A DNA stretch of 64,000 nucleotides from JACIYW01 sp014359745 (GTDB taxonomy: Bacteria > Pseudomonadota > Alphaproteobacteria > Rhodobacterales > Rhodobacteraceae), in assembly GCA_050433985.1 (NCBI GenBank), contig JBNPWE010000006.1, positions 62,001 to 126,000 on the forward strand. The letters run 5' to 3'. The notes below the pieces were generated by a model. It was not told the DNA's origin. It was given only the letters and a program-made list of their open reading frames with translations, and did no database searches. How positions within the stretch are numbered: position 1 is the first letter of the stretch; every line of letters begins with the position of its first letter. Of the stretch, positions 27,343-36,540 are shown in pieces. A program made the position numbers and the translations under genes.

Positions 27343-27691
27343 TTGTACCTCTGTTGCTGTTGGATCGACGGGTCTTGATATGGTGCCGGGTATCGGCGCG
27401 ACAGGGGACTGTTCCGGGGGAACCCGTTTTGTAGAGCCGTGGCCAGGAAAGTGGTCAGGTATGAGGCACCGCACTGGCGGGTGGCGTATCTCCTTGCCCC
27501 TGAAACTGCCCGATGGGTTATATCGTTGCCCGGCGGGGGCGTAAAGCTTTCGGTGCCGGACATCGGTTGCACCGGGGGAAAGGGGGGGAAGACGATCCCG
27601 TCCGGTGCCGCGCATTCCATGCCCGAATTCTGAAAAGACGGCGTTTGTCCGTAACTTGGGGGCCACAGCGCCGCCCCGCCATCATGCCGTT
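27343..27691. other. 349-base intergenic region
   Basis: I see no gene here. It should contain the leftward promoter of the FMN reductase gene, and the end of the threonine dehydratase remnant reads into it. A short hairpin GCCGT-TTC-ACGGC overlaps that remnant's stop codon near 27690. Confidence 0.5.
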
Positions 27692-27907
27692 TCACGGCAG
27701 GGGCACTTTTCCGCACAGGATCTGCGCGAACCGGTCAGTATCGATGTTTCCGCCGCACAGGATCACGCCCACGCGGCGGCCCTGCATCCTTGCGTGCTCT
27801 TGCATCAGGGCGGCAAGCTGCGGCCAGGCATAGTGCGGCGTCGGGTTCATGTGGCGGTGAACAAGCGCGGTTGCGGCGGCGAGTTCGGATCGGGTGAACA
27901 ATGACAT
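27692..27907 (-). pseudogene. Internally deleted threonine/serine dehydratase
   Basis: A 71-codon frame. Its first half (SLFTRSELAAATALVHRHM and PTPHYAWPQLA) matches the N-terminus and its second half (ALMQEHARMQGRRVGVILCGGNIDTDRFA) the C-terminus of PLP-dependent threonine dehydratase-like enzymes, which have about 320 residues. The PLP lysine region and all catalytic core are missing, about 250 codons. The joint falls within CAGCTTGCCGCCCTGATG and keeps the frame, so a short peptide could still be made. No function is expected. Confidence 0.75.
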
Positions 27908-28084
27908 GGGCCCCCTGGTTTCATGGGCTTTGGCGACTGGGCTTTGGTGACGCGGGGGGCGTCCGGGATCAAGCCTTGATAACACCCTTGCGGGGAATAT
28001 TTCTTGACCCGGGCGCCGCAGTCAGGTTCGGTATTCCGACAGGGTGGCATCGCCCGCCCGCCAAATCGGAAATCGGAGGATAGG

Positions 28085-29050
28085 ATGAAAATTCTGGGTG
28101 CAACCCTTGCCGCGGCATTGGCCCTTGGGGCAACAGGTGTTGCCGCGCAGCAGCAGCTATCAATCGCCACGGGCGGGACGGGCGGGGTTTATTACCCCTA
28201 TGGCGGCGGCCTGGCCGAACTGATCGGCAAATATGTCGATGGCTACAGCGCCGTGGCCGAGGTGACCGGCGCATCGGTGGAAAACATGGGGTTGATCGCG
28301 CGCGGCGACAGCGACATCGCGATTGCCCTCGCCGATACGGTCTATGCAGGCTATACTGGCACCGGCAAGCTGGCGGGCAAGCAGATGCCCGACACCCGCG
28401 CGCTTGGATCGATCTATCCCAACGCCATTCAGATCGTGACCATGGCCGACAGTGGCATCGAAAGCCTTGATGATCTCAAGGGCAAGCGCGTGTCGGTCGG
28501 CGCGCCGGGGTCTGGCACCGAGGTAAGCGCGCAGACGCTGCTGGCCGCCAATGGCATCACCTATGACGATATCGATGAACAGCGGCTGAATTTCAACGAA
28601 ACCGCCGACGCGCTGCGCGACGGCGATATCGACGCCGGATTCTGGAGCGTGGGGCCGCCCACCTCCTCGATCCTCAACCTTGCGACCACGCGCGACATCC
28701 GCCTGATTTCCCTGACGGCGGATGAGGTGGCCAAGGCGCTGGCGGCAGAGCCCACCTTTGCCCCCTACACCCTGCGCGCCGGTCTTTACGAGGGGATGGA
28801 TGCGCCGGTGCCGACCATCTCGACACCGAACGTTCTGATTGTGAATGCCGCGATGGACGAGGATCTCGCGTATCAGATCACCAGGAACATGTTCGAACAT
28901 GTGGCCGATCTGATCGCGGTGCATCCGGCGGCAAATGACACCACGGTGGAATTCTCGCTGTCCTCGACGCCGATCCCGCTGCATCCCGGCGCGCTGCGTT
29001 ATTACGAGGAAGTGGGCGCGACCATCCCCGACAAGCTGCGGGCGAAGTGA
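28085..29050 (+). CDS. TAXI-family TRAP transporter solute-binding protein
   Basis: A 321-aa periplasmic binding protein. A Sec signal peptide (residues 1-21) ends near VAAQ. The mature start LSIATGGTGGVYYPYGGGLAELI is the TAXI signature (TRAP-associated extracytoplasmic, immunogenic), and KGKRVSVGAPGSGTEV follows. It delivers an organic acid to the fused permease encoded 480 bases downstream. The ligand, often glutamate or a dicarboxylate in this family, is not determinable. GGAGG lies upstream of the ATG. Confidence 0.94.
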   Translation: MKILGATLAAALALGATGVAAQQQLSIATGGTGGVYYPYGGGLAELIGKYVDGYSAVAEVTGASVENMGLIARGDSDIAIALADTVYAGYTGTGKLAGKQMPDTRALGSIYPNAIQIVTMADSGIESLDDLKGKRVSVGAPGSGTEVSAQTLLAANGITYDDIDEQRLNFNETADALRDGDIDAGFWSVGPPTSSILNLATTRDIRLISLTADEVAKALAAEPTFAPYTLRAGLYEGMDAPVPTISTPNVLIVNAAMDEDLAYQITRNMFEHVADLIAVHPAANDTTVEFSLSSTPIPLHPGALRYYEEVGATIPDKLRAK

Positions 29051-29517
29051 TCAGGGGGCTGGCCGGGCCGCTGATCGCGGCGGTCCTGCTGATCCCCGTA
29101 ATGGCCCTGCCGCAGGGGATGCGGCAGGGGGTGCTGGTTACCGATGACACGGGTGCGATCCTGGCGCAATTGCCGCTGGCGGACGGGGCGCAGTTCTGTC
29201 TGCGCTGGAACCATTCGGTGACCGGGGGCAAGGTGGCGGATTGTTTCCGAATCGAGGCTGGCCGCCTGGTGCTGGATAGCAGCTTTCTGCACGATTATGC
29301 GGCGGGCCTTGGCAGCATCCCCGGCCGGGGCACGGTGCGCGCGGCCAAGGGCGGCGGTTACTGGATCGAGGGCATGAACGAACCGCTGGCCGGTAATCTG
29401 CTGCGTCTGCGGGTTGGCGGCCCGGCGGTGGATCACCGGCTGACCTCGGGGGCCTGGCAGATCGATCTTTCGGCACTGGCGGCGGGAAAGCGCGTGATCC
29501 TGCGCCCGGCATATTGA
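29047..29517 (+). CDS. DUF1850 protein of TAXI-TRAP operon
   Basis: A 156-aa protein with an N-terminal hydrophobic segment (GPLIAAVLLIPVMALP), so it is exported or membrane-anchored. FCLRWNHSVTGGKVADCFRIE and LVLDSSFLHDYAAGLGSIPGRG are characteristic of DUF1850, a family found between the binding protein and permease genes of TAXI transporters. Its role is unknown. The GTG start overlaps the upstream stop by GTGA, which indicates translational coupling. Confidence 0.85.
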   Translation: MIRGLAGPLIAAVLLIPVMALPQGMRQGVLVTDDTGAILAQLPLADGAQFCLRWNHSVTGGKVADCFRIEAGRLVLDSSFLHDYAAGLGSIPGRGTVRAAKGGGYWIEGMNEPLAGNLLRLRVGGPAVDHRLTSGAWQIDLSALAAGKRVILRPAY

Positions 29518-29528
29518 GAGGTTTCGAC

Positions 29529-31523
29529 ATGACGACGGCACAGACCGATCCCGACACCCCCGCGATCCTGAAGGTTCCCGCACCGACGCCGCGCGGCGTG
29601 GCGATCGCGATTTCGGTGGTCGCGGTCGCGATGTCTTTGTTTCAGATGTATGGCGCGGGAATACAGCCGCTGGGCCTGTTCTATCAGCGCACGACGCATC
29701 TGGGCTTTGTGATGGTGCTGGCGTTCCTGTTGTTCCCGGTCTTTGGTCCAGAGCGCAAACGCGGGGTTCTGGGCTGGGCGATAGACGGGGTGTTTCTGGC
29801 CATGTCGGTGGCGACCGGCGGGTATATCGTGCTGTTTCTGGATCAGATCATCAACCGTGCCGGGTTCTGGAACCAGTGGGATATCGTCATGGGGATCGTC
29901 GCCACGATCACCGTGCTGGAGGCGGCGCGCCGCGCGGTGGGCCTTGGCATGGCCTTGATCGGGGTCGGCGCGATACTTTATGCGCTGGCGGGTTCGCGGG
30001 GGGCGTTGCCCTGGCTGGGCGACTGGTTGCCGGGCATCCTGAACCATCGCGGCGCCGGTGTCGATCGGCTGGTCGGGCAGTTGTACCTGGGGCAAGAGGG
30101 GATATTCGGCCTGCCGCTGGGCATCGCGGCAACCTATGTGTTCATGTTCGTTCTGTTCGGCGCGTTTCTGGAGGCGACGGGCGCGGGCAAGTTCTTTATC
30201 GATCTGGCCTATGCGGCCACGGGGCGCAGGGCGGGCGGGCCGGCCAAGGCGGCGGTGCTGGCCTCGGCCGGGATGGGATCAATCTCGGGGTCGGCGATTG
30301 CCAATGTGGTCACCACCGGGGCGTTCACCATTCCGCTGATGAAAAAGCTTGGCTATCGCCCCGCACAGGCGGGCGGGATCGAGGCCGCGGCATCGACCGG
30401 CGGGCAGATCATGCCGCCGCTGATGGGGGCGGGGGCGTTCCTGATGTCGGAATATACCAATATTCCCTATGTGCATATCGTGCTGGTGTCGATCTTTCCG
30501 GCGTTTCTGTACATGGGAACGATCTATCTTTTCGTGCATCTTGTCGCGGTCAAGGCCGGGATGAAGGGGCTGCCCGCGTCGGATCTGCCGCAGATGCGTC
30601 AGGTGCTGCGCGACGGCTGGCAGTTCATTGTGCCCTTGTTCGTGCTGATCTATCTGCTGTTGCAGAATGTGTCGCCGATGCGGGTCGGGTTCTGGGCGAT
30701 CCTGTCGGTGGTGGCGGTGGCGGGATTTCGCGGCGCGTTTGATCTTGTGGGCGCGCGCGCGGGGGCGCGGGGCTGGCGCGAGGCCCTGCACGCCGGTATC
30801 GCGATCGTGCTGCGGTCGCTGGCGCTGGGGGCGAAGAATGCGATTGCGGTTTCGATGGCCTGCGCGGTGGCGGGCATCATCGTGGGCGTGGTCGGGCTGA
30901 CCGGGCTTGGGTTGAAATTCTCGTCGATGATGCTGGCGTTTTCGGGCGGCAACCTGGTGCTGGCGCTGGTCCTGATCCTGATTGCCAGCCTGATCCTGGG
31001 GATGGGCCTGCCGGTGACGGCCTCTTATATCGTGCTGATCGTGCTGGTCGGCCCGGCGTTGACGCAGGATTTCGGCGTGCCGCTGTTGATCGCGCATCTG
31101 GTGGTGTTCTGGTATTCCCAGGATAGTAACGTGACGCCGCCGATTGCGCTGGCGGCCTTTGCGGGGGCGGCGATTGCGGGGTCAAAACCGCTGGAAACCA
31201 GCATACAGGCGTGGAAATTTGCCAAGGGCCTGTATCTGATCCCGCTGTTCATGGTGTTCAACCCGGAGATCATTCTGGGCGGTCCGGTTCCCTATGTGAT
31301 CTTTTCGGGGGTGATCGCGATGCTGGCGATGGCGGCTTTTGCAGGCGCGCTGGAAGGGTATCTGTTCACCGGAATGGATATCGTGTCGCGCCTGCTGATC
31401 CTGCCCGGCACCGTTGCGGTGTTCTGGGATGATTTCGGGATAGAGGCGGCGGGGGCCGCCACGCTGGCGCTGATCCTTGCCATCAACTGGTGGAAGGGCA
31501 GCCAGATCGGCGCGCCTGCCTGA
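29529..31523 (+). CDS. Fused TRAP transporter permease (DctQM type, TAXI family)
   Basis: A 664-aa membrane protein that fuses the small (4-TM) and large (12-TM or more) TRAP permease subunits. The N-terminal about 180 residues hold the DctQ-like helices. The rest is the DctM-like ion-coupled transporter, with GAGKFFIDLAYAATGRRAGGPAKAA, GSISGSAIANVVTTGAFTIP and GLPVTASYIVLIVLVGPAL. It works with the binding protein above, driven by Na+ or H+. The start at 29529 follows GAGAGG. Confidence 0.93.
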   Translation: MTTAQTDPDTPAILKVPAPTPRGVAIAISVVAVAMSLFQMYGAGIQPLGLFYQRTTHLGFVMVLAFLLFPVFGPERKRGVLGWAIDGVFLAMSVATGGYIVLFLDQIINRAGFWNQWDIVMGIVATITVLEAARRAVGLGMALIGVGAILYALAGSRGALPWLGDWLPGILNHRGAGVDRLVGQLYLGQEGIFGLPLGIAATYVFMFVLFGAFLEATGAGKFFIDLAYAATGRRAGGPAKAAVLASAGMGSISGSAIANVVTTGAFTIPLMKKLGYRPAQAGGIEAAASTGGQIMPPLMGAGAFLMSEYTNIPYVHIVLVSIFPAFLYMGTIYLFVHLVAVKAGMKGLPASDLPQMRQVLRDGWQFIVPLFVLIYLLLQNVSPMRVGFWAILSVVAVAGFRGAFDLVGARAGARGWREALHAGIAIVLRSLALGAKNAIAVSMACAVAGIIVGVVGLTGLGLKFSSMMLAFSGGNLVLALVLILIASLILGMGLPVTASYIVLIVLVGPALTQDFGVPLLIAHLVVFWYSQDSNVTPPIALAAFAGAAIAGSKPLETSIQAWKFAKGLYLIPLFMVFNPEIILGGPVPYVIFSGVIAMLAMAAFAGALEGYLFTGMDIVSRLLILPGTVAVFWDDFGIEAAGAATLALILAINWWKGSQIGAPA

Positions 31524-31598
31524 ATCCCGGTTCGCAAATGGCCCTTGCCCCTTGAACGGGGCGGCAATGGGATCAATTTGAGGCCAAAGGAATCAGCC

Positions 31599-33779
31599 AT
31601 GCCGCACAATAACGCCAACCTGCCGATGTTCCGCCCCGATGTGCTGACCCGCCCGAAGCTGGAAGGCGGGCAGCGGTTCATCCTGCACAGCCCGTTCCAG
31701 CCTGCGGGGGATCAGCCCACGGCCATTGCCGAACTGGTGGCGGGGGCAAACGCGGGCGAACGCGATCAGGTGCTTTTGGGGGCCACCGGCACCGGCAAGA
31801 CCTTCACCATGGCCAAGGTGATCGAGGAAACCCAGCGCCCCGCCATCATCCTGGCCCCCAACAAGACGCTGGCCGCCCAGCTTTACGGCGAGTTCAAGCA
31901 GTTCTTTCCCGAGAACGCTGTGGAATATTTCGTCAGCTATTACGACTATTACCAGCCAGAGGCCTATGTCGCGCGCTCGGACACCTATATCGAGAAGGAA
32001 TCCCAGATCAACGAACAGATCGACCGGATGCGCCATTCGGCCACCCGCGCGCTGTTGGAACGCGATGACGTGATCATCGTGGCCTCTGTCAGTTGCATCT
32101 ATGGGATCGGGTCGGTCGAAACCTATTCGGCGATGACGCAGGATCTCAAGGTTGGTGAAACCTATGATCAGCGCGCCATGCTGGCCGATCTGGTGGCGCA
32201 GCAATACCGCCGCAACGATCAGGGCTTTCAGCGCGGCAATTTCCGGGTGCGCGGCGATGTGGTCGAGGTCTGGCCCGCCCACCTGGAAGATCGCGCCTGG
32301 CGGTTTTCGTTTTTCGGCGAGGAACTGGAATCGATCACCGAATTCGATCCGCTGACCGGCGCGAAAACCGACAGTTTCGATCAGATCCGCATCTATGCCA
32401 ATTCCCACTACGTCACGCCGCGCCCGACGATGCAGCAGGCCATCATCGGCATCAAAGCCGAATTGCGCCAGCAACTTGATCTGATGGTGTCGCAGGGCAA
32501 GCTCTTGGAGGCGCAGCGGCTGGAACAGCGCACCGCTTTCGATCTGGAGATGCTGGAGGCGACGGGCGTGTGCAACGGGATCGAGAATTATTCGCGCTAT
32601 CTGACCGGCCGCGCGCCGGGAGAGCCGCCGCCAACCCTTTTCGAATTCATCCCCGATAACGCCATCGTGTTTGCCGACGAATCGCATGTATCTGTGCCGC
32701 AGATCGGTGGCATGTACAAAGGCGACTATCGGCGCAAGTTCACGCTGGCCGAACACGGGTTCCGCCTGCCCAGTTGCATGGACAACCGGCCGCTGAAATT
32801 CGAGGAATGGAACGCGATGCGCACGCAGACCGTGTTCGTTTCGGCCACCCCCGCAGCATGGGAGATGGAACAGACCGGCGGGGTTTTCACCGAACAGGTG
32901 ATCCGCCCCACCGGCCTGCTTGATCCGGTGATCGAAATCCGCCCCGTCGCCAGCCAGGTCGATGATCTGCTCGATGAAATCCGCCGCGTCGCCGCCCTTG
33001 GCCTGCGGGTGCTGGTGACCACGCTGACCAAACGCATGGCCGAGGATCTGACCGAATATTTCCACGAACAGGGCGTGCGCATCCGCTATATGCATTCCGA
33101 TATCGACACCATTGAGCGCATCGAGATCCTGCGCGACCTGCGTCTGGGGGCGTTCGATGTGCTGGTGGGCATCAACCTTTTGCGTGAGGGGCTGGATATT
33201 CCCGAATGCGGTCTGGTGGCGATTCTGGATGCGGATAAAGAGGGGTTCCTGCGCTCCGAAACCTCGCTGATCCAGACCATCGGGCGGGCGGCGCGCAATG
33301 CCGACGGGCGGGTGATCATGTATGCCGACAGGATCACCGGATCGATGGAACGCGCCATAAACGAGACGAACCGCAGGCGCGACAAGCAGATCGCCTATAA
33401 TACCGCCCACGGCATCACCCCCACCACGATCCGCAAGAATGTCGAGGATGTGTTGCAGGGCCTGTGGCAGGGCGACACCGATATGGCGCGCGTCACCGCA
33501 ACAGTTGACGCGCCGCTGGTCGGGGCCAATCTGGCCGCGCATCTTGACGGGCTGCGCACCGCGATGCGCAAGGCCGCCGAGAATCTGGAATTCGAAGAGG
33601 CCGCGCGCCTGCGCGACGAGGTCAGGCGGCTGGAGGCGGTGGAACTGGCGGTGGCGGATGACCCGCTGGCGCGGCAGTCCGAGGTCGAGGCGGCAGTGCA
33701 GGCGGCAGGCGCCGCGCGCGGCAGATCCACCGGCGGGCGGGGCGGTATGCGCGGGGGGCGGGCGCGCCGGGTGCGATAG
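31599..33779 (+). CDS. uvrB: UvrABC excision nuclease subunit B
   Basis: A 726-aa UvrB of nucleotide excision repair, which verifies damage handed over by UvrA and recruits UvrC. Motifs in order: GATGTGKTFTMAKVI (Walker A), the YYDYYQPEAYV beta-hairpin, FADESHVSVPQIGGMYKGD, VLVGINLLREGLDIPE, QTIGRAARN and a C-terminal UVR domain (AMRKAAENLEFEEAARLRDE). A Gly/Arg-rich tail follows. AAAGGA lies upstream of the ATG. I see no LexA box immediately upstream. Confidence 0.97.
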   Translation: MPHNNANLPMFRPDVLTRPKLEGGQRFILHSPFQPAGDQPTAIAELVAGANAGERDQVLLGATGTGKTFTMAKVIEETQRPAIILAPNKTLAAQLYGEFKQFFPENAVEYFVSYYDYYQPEAYVARSDTYIEKESQINEQIDRMRHSATRALLERDDVIIVASVSCIYGIGSVETYSAMTQDLKVGETYDQRAMLADLVAQQYRRNDQGFQRGNFRVRGDVVEVWPAHLEDRAWRFSFFGEELESITEFDPLTGAKTDSFDQIRIYANSHYVTPRPTMQQAIIGIKAELRQQLDLMVSQGKLLEAQRLEQRTAFDLEMLEATGVCNGIENYSRYLTGRAPGEPPPTLFEFIPDNAIVFADESHVSVPQIGGMYKGDYRRKFTLAEHGFRLPSCMDNRPLKFEEWNAMRTQTVFVSATPAAWEMEQTGGVFTEQVIRPTGLLDPVIEIRPVASQVDDLLDEIRRVAALGLRVLVTTLTKRMAEDLTEYFHEQGVRIRYMHSDIDTIERIEILRDLRLGAFDVLVGINLLREGLDIPECGLVAILDADKEGFLRSETSLIQTIGRAARNADGRVIMYADRITGSMERAINETNRRRDKQIAYNTAHGITPTTIRKNVEDVLQGLWQGDTDMARVTATVDAPLVGANLAAHLDGLRTAMRKAAENLEFEEAARLRDEVRRLEAVELAVADDPLARQSEVEAAVQAAGAARGRSTGGRGGMRGGRARRVR

Positions 33780-33855
33780 GGGCACGGTGCGCGGGGCTGG
33801 TGCCGATGCGCACCTTTGCGACCGTAACGGTGCCGGTTACGCTGGCCTTTGACGC

Positions 33856-33884
33856 TTGACTTTACCGCGTCGCTCCCTCATACG
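33856..33884 (+). promoter_or_regulatory. Candidate sigma70 promoter of rplU-rpmA
   Basis: TTGACT at 33856-33861 and CATACG (or TCATAC) at 33878-33884, separated by 16-17 bases, about 135 bases upstream of rplU. The -35 hexamer is good and the -10 weak. The untranslated leader to 34019 is free of genes. Confidence 0.4.
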
Positions 33885-34019
33885 GCGCATCTGTCTGCGG
33901 GGGTGTTCCTGCGGGCAAGTCATGACATTGCCCTGATCGGGGCACGCTGTTCGAGGTGCCGGTTTCCGGCCAAACGCCCGCAAGGGGGCCACAGGACGCG
34001 GTGAAGCAAAGGAAAGACG

Positions 34020-34406
34020 ATGTACGCGGTCCTCAAGACGGGCGGCAAGCAATACAGGGTGCAGCCGGGTGACGTGCTGCGCGTGGAAAAGCTGGCCGCC
34101 GAAGCGGGTGAAACCGTTCAGTTCAACGATGTGCTGATGCTGGGCGGGGACGCCACCACCATCGGCGCGCCCCTTGTGGCGGGTGCCGCGGTGCAGGCCG
34201 AGGTCGTCGATCAGGTCAAGGGCGAAAAGGTCATCCATTTCGTCAAGCGCCGCCGCAAACATTCGTCGCAGCGCACCAAGGGCCACCGTCAGCATCTGAC
34301 GATGATCAGGATCACCGAAATTCTGGCCACGGGTGGCGATGCCACCGGGGTCAAGGCCGCGATCGGCTCGGGGTCGGCCCCGGTTGCCGCGGCAACGCAG
34401 GAGTAA
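34020..34406 (+). CDS. rplU: 50S ribosomal protein L21
   Basis: A 128-aa L21 that binds 23S rRNA. The conserved start MYAVLKTGGKQYRVQPGDVLRVEKL and the basic KRRRKHSSQRTKGHRQHLTMIRI segment are clear. The protein has an extra 25-residue Ala/Gly-rich C-terminal tail compared with the roughly 103-aa norm, as seen in some alphaproteobacteria. It precedes rpmA by 6 bases. Confidence 0.97.
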   Translation: MYAVLKTGGKQYRVQPGDVLRVEKLAAEAGETVQFNDVLMLGGDATTIGAPLVAGAAVQAEVVDQVKGEKVIHFVKRRRKHSSQRTKGHRQHLTMIRITEILATGGDATGVKAAIGSGSAPVAAATQE

Positions 34407-34412
34407 GGATCA

Positions 34413-34682
34413 ATGGCACATAAAAAGGCAGGCGGTTCGTCACGCAACGGCCGCGATTCGGCGGGTCGGCGACTGGGCGTGAAACTGTTCGGTGGCCAGT
34501 CGGTCATTCCGGGCAACATCATCGTGCGCCAGCGCGGGACCAAATGGTTTCCGGGGGCCGGGGTTGGCATGGGCCGCGACCACACCATCTTTGCGGTGAC
34601 CGAGGGCCAGGTGACCTTTCACAAGGGCATCAAGGGCCGCACCTTTATTTCGGTTCTTCCGATGGCGGAGGCAGCCGAGTAA
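34413..34682 (+). CDS. rpmA: 50S ribosomal protein L27
   Basis: An 89-aa L27 at the peptidyl transferase centre. It begins MAHKKAGGSSRNGRDSAGRRLGVK, the universal N-terminus without the Firmicute-type cleaved extension. RQRGTKWFPGAGVGMGRDHTIF follows. Co-transcribed with rplU, and the operon closes with a terminator at 34713. Confidence 0.98.
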   Translation: MAHKKAGGSSRNGRDSAGRRLGVKLFGGQSVIPGNIIVRQRGTKWFPGAGVGMGRDHTIFAVTEGQVTFHKGIKGRTFISVLPMAEAAE

Positions 34683-34712
34683 GCCGAACCTTTACATTCG
34701 CGATGTAGACGG

Positions 34713-34739
34713 GGGATCGGCGGGGCCGGTCCCCTTTTG
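34713..34739 (+). terminator. Rho-independent terminator after rpmA
   Basis: A 10-bp stem (GGGGATCGGC / GCCGGTCCCC, one G-T wobble) with a 3-base loop is followed by TTTT, 30 bases after the rpmA stop. Confidence 0.85.
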
Positions 34740-34845
34740 CGTTCGGGATCACGGCGTGGGGAACAGGCTTGCGCCGCGGTGGGGCGATCCCCAGATTAAC
34801 AAGGTCGGGCGGGGCAACCCTGCCCCGACACCCGAGGGAGGAATG

Positions 34846-35385
34846 ATGAAATACGATACAATCACCGCGCAGCCGGTCATCGAGGCCGGGCGCTTCATCT
34901 TGCGGCCCTTGCGCAAGTCCGACGCCGGTCTTCTGGAAATGTACACTTCGGACCGGCGCGTGGCCGAGGCCACGCGTTCGATCCCGCATCCGCTTCCGCC
35001 GGGGGCGACCGAGGCGTTCATCACCCGCGCCCGCGCCAATGACCGTGTGGAAGATGTCTGGGTCATGGATGGAACGGCGCAGGGCCTGGGCGATGTTCTG
35101 GGGGTGATCGCGCTGAAACGCATGGAGCGCGAACAATCCGAAGTGGCCTATTGGGTGGCGCCCGCGTTCTGGAACGCCGGTTTCGCATCCGAAGCCTTGC
35201 GGGCGCTGGTGCTGGCCAATCCGCTGCGCGACCGCACGCTGTTCGCCGAGGTGTTTCAGGACAATGCCGTTTCGGCGCGGGTGCTGAGCAATTGCGGCTT
35301 TGCCTATCTGGGCGATGCGGAAACCTATTCGGTGGCGCGCGGTGCCAGGGTGCCAACCTGGACCTATCTGCGAAAACTGGATTGA
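34846..35385 (+). CDS. GNAT-family N-acetyltransferase (RimJ-like)
   Basis: A 179-aa acetyltransferase of the RimJ/RimL type, which acetylates protein N-termini or small amines with acetyl-CoA. RFILRPLRKSDAGLLEMY opens the fold; the acetyl-CoA region is VAYWVAPAFWNAGFASEALRAL, then NAVSARVLSNCGFAYLG. GGGAGGA precedes two adjacent ATGs (34843, 34846); the second has better spacing. It lies between the rplU-rpmA terminator and obgE, where a GNAT gene is often seen in Rhodobacterales. Confidence 0.88.
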   Translation: MKYDTITAQPVIEAGRFILRPLRKSDAGLLEMYTSDRRVAEATRSIPHPLPPGATEAFITRARANDRVEDVWVMDGTAQGLGDVLGVIALKRMEREQSEVAYWVAPAFWNAGFASEALRALVLANPLRDRTLFAEVFQDNAVSARVLSNCGFAYLGDAETYSVARGARVPTWTYLRKLD

Positions 35386-35472
35386 GCCTGACCCCCGCAA
35401 TGAGATAGGGAAGGCGGTGGCGCTGTTATGCGTCGGCAGGTTTGCGCTGACGGGGCGCTTGGGGCGCATGGC

Positions 35473-36540
35473 ATGAAATTTCTGGATCTGGTCAAGGTGA
35501 ATATCCGCTCGGGCGGCGGTGGCGGCGGCTGTGTGGCCTTTCGGCGCGAAAAATTCGTGGAATTCGGCGGGCCGAACGGCGGCGACGGCGGGCGCGGCGG
35601 CGATGTCTGGGCCGAGGCCGTGGATGGGCTGAACACGCTGATCGATTTTCGCTATCAGCAGCATTTCTTTGCCAGGAATGGCCAGGGCGGCATGGGCCAG
35701 AACCGCACCGGCGCCGATGGCGATGATATCGTGCTGCGGGTGCCGGTTGGCACCGAAATTCTGGATGAGGACGAGGAAACCGTGGTCGCCGATCTGACCG
35801 AGGTCGGGCAACGGGTGTTGCTGGCCAAGGGCGGCAATGGCGGCTGGGGCAACCTGCGGTTCAAATCCTCGACCAACCGCGCGCCGCGCCGCGCCAATCC
35901 GGGGCAGGAGGGGGTGGAACGGGTTCTGTGGCTGCGGCTGAAGCTGATTGCCGATGTCGGGCTGGTCGGCCTGCCGAATGCCGGGAAATCGACCTTTCTT
36001 GCCGCCACCTCGAACGCGCGGCCCAAGGTGGCCGATTACCCATTTACCACTTTGCACCCCAATCTGGGCGTGGTGGGCATCGACGGGCGCGAAATCGTGG
36101 TGGCCGATATTCCCGGCCTGATCGAGGGCGCGTCAGAGGGCAGGGGGCTGGGCGATCAGTTTCTGGCCCATGTCGAACGCTGCGCGGTGCTGCTGCATCT
36201 GATCGACGGCACATCCGAGGATGTGGTGGCCGATCATGCGGTGATCGTGGGCGAACTGGACGCTTATGGCGCGGGGCTGGCGGACAAGCCGCGTCTGACC
36301 GCGCTCAACAAGATCGACGCGCTGGATGATGACACGATCGCAGAGCGGCGCGCGGCCTTGCAGCGGGTCGTTGGCGCGCCGGTGTTCCTGATTTCCGGGG
36401 TGTCGGGGGCGGGCATTCCGGGGCTGTTGCGCCGGTTGCGCGCCGATGTTCTGGACGCGCGCGGGGTGCATGAGGCCGCCGGGGACGCGGCTGGCGATAC
36501 GGGCGGGGATGAGGCGGAGGATGGAACGTGGCATCCCTGA
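35473..36540 (+). CDS. obgE: GTPase Obg/CgtA
   Basis: A 355-aa essential ribosome-assembly GTPase. The glycine-rich Obg fold is at residues 1-158 (KVNIRSGGGGGGCVAFRREKFVEFGGPNGGDGGRGGDVW), then the G domain with GLPNAGKSTFL (P-loop), DIPGLIEGASEGRGLG (G3) and NKID (G4). The C-terminus is short and acidic and lacks the OCT domain of Gram-positives. The start at 35473 is the conserved MKFLDL; the frame is open upstream to 35428. It overlaps proB by 13 bases. Confidence 0.96.
   Translation: MKFLDLVKVNIRSGGGGGGCVAFRREKFVEFGGPNGGDGGRGGDVWAEAVDGLNTLIDFRYQQHFFARNGQGGMGQNRTGADGDDIVLRVPVGTEILDEDEETVVADLTEVGQRVLLAKGGNGGWGNLRFKSSTNRAPRRANPGQEGVERVLWLRLKLIADVGLVGLPNAGKSTFLAATSNARPKVADYPFTTLHPNLGVVGIDGREIVVADIPGLIEGASEGRGLGDQFLAHVERCAVLLHLIDGTSEDVVADHAVIVGELDAYGAGLADKPRLTALNKIDALDDDTIAERRAALQRVVGAPVFLISGVSGAGIPGLLRRLRADVLDARGVHEAAGDAAGDTGGDEAEDGTWHP

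Noticed and set aside
31593..33785. Minus-strand open frame of 730 codons opposite uvrB
   Set aside because: It is a shadow of the highly conserved uvrB gene caused by high GC; its translation is Arg/Gly/His-rich and resembles nothing.
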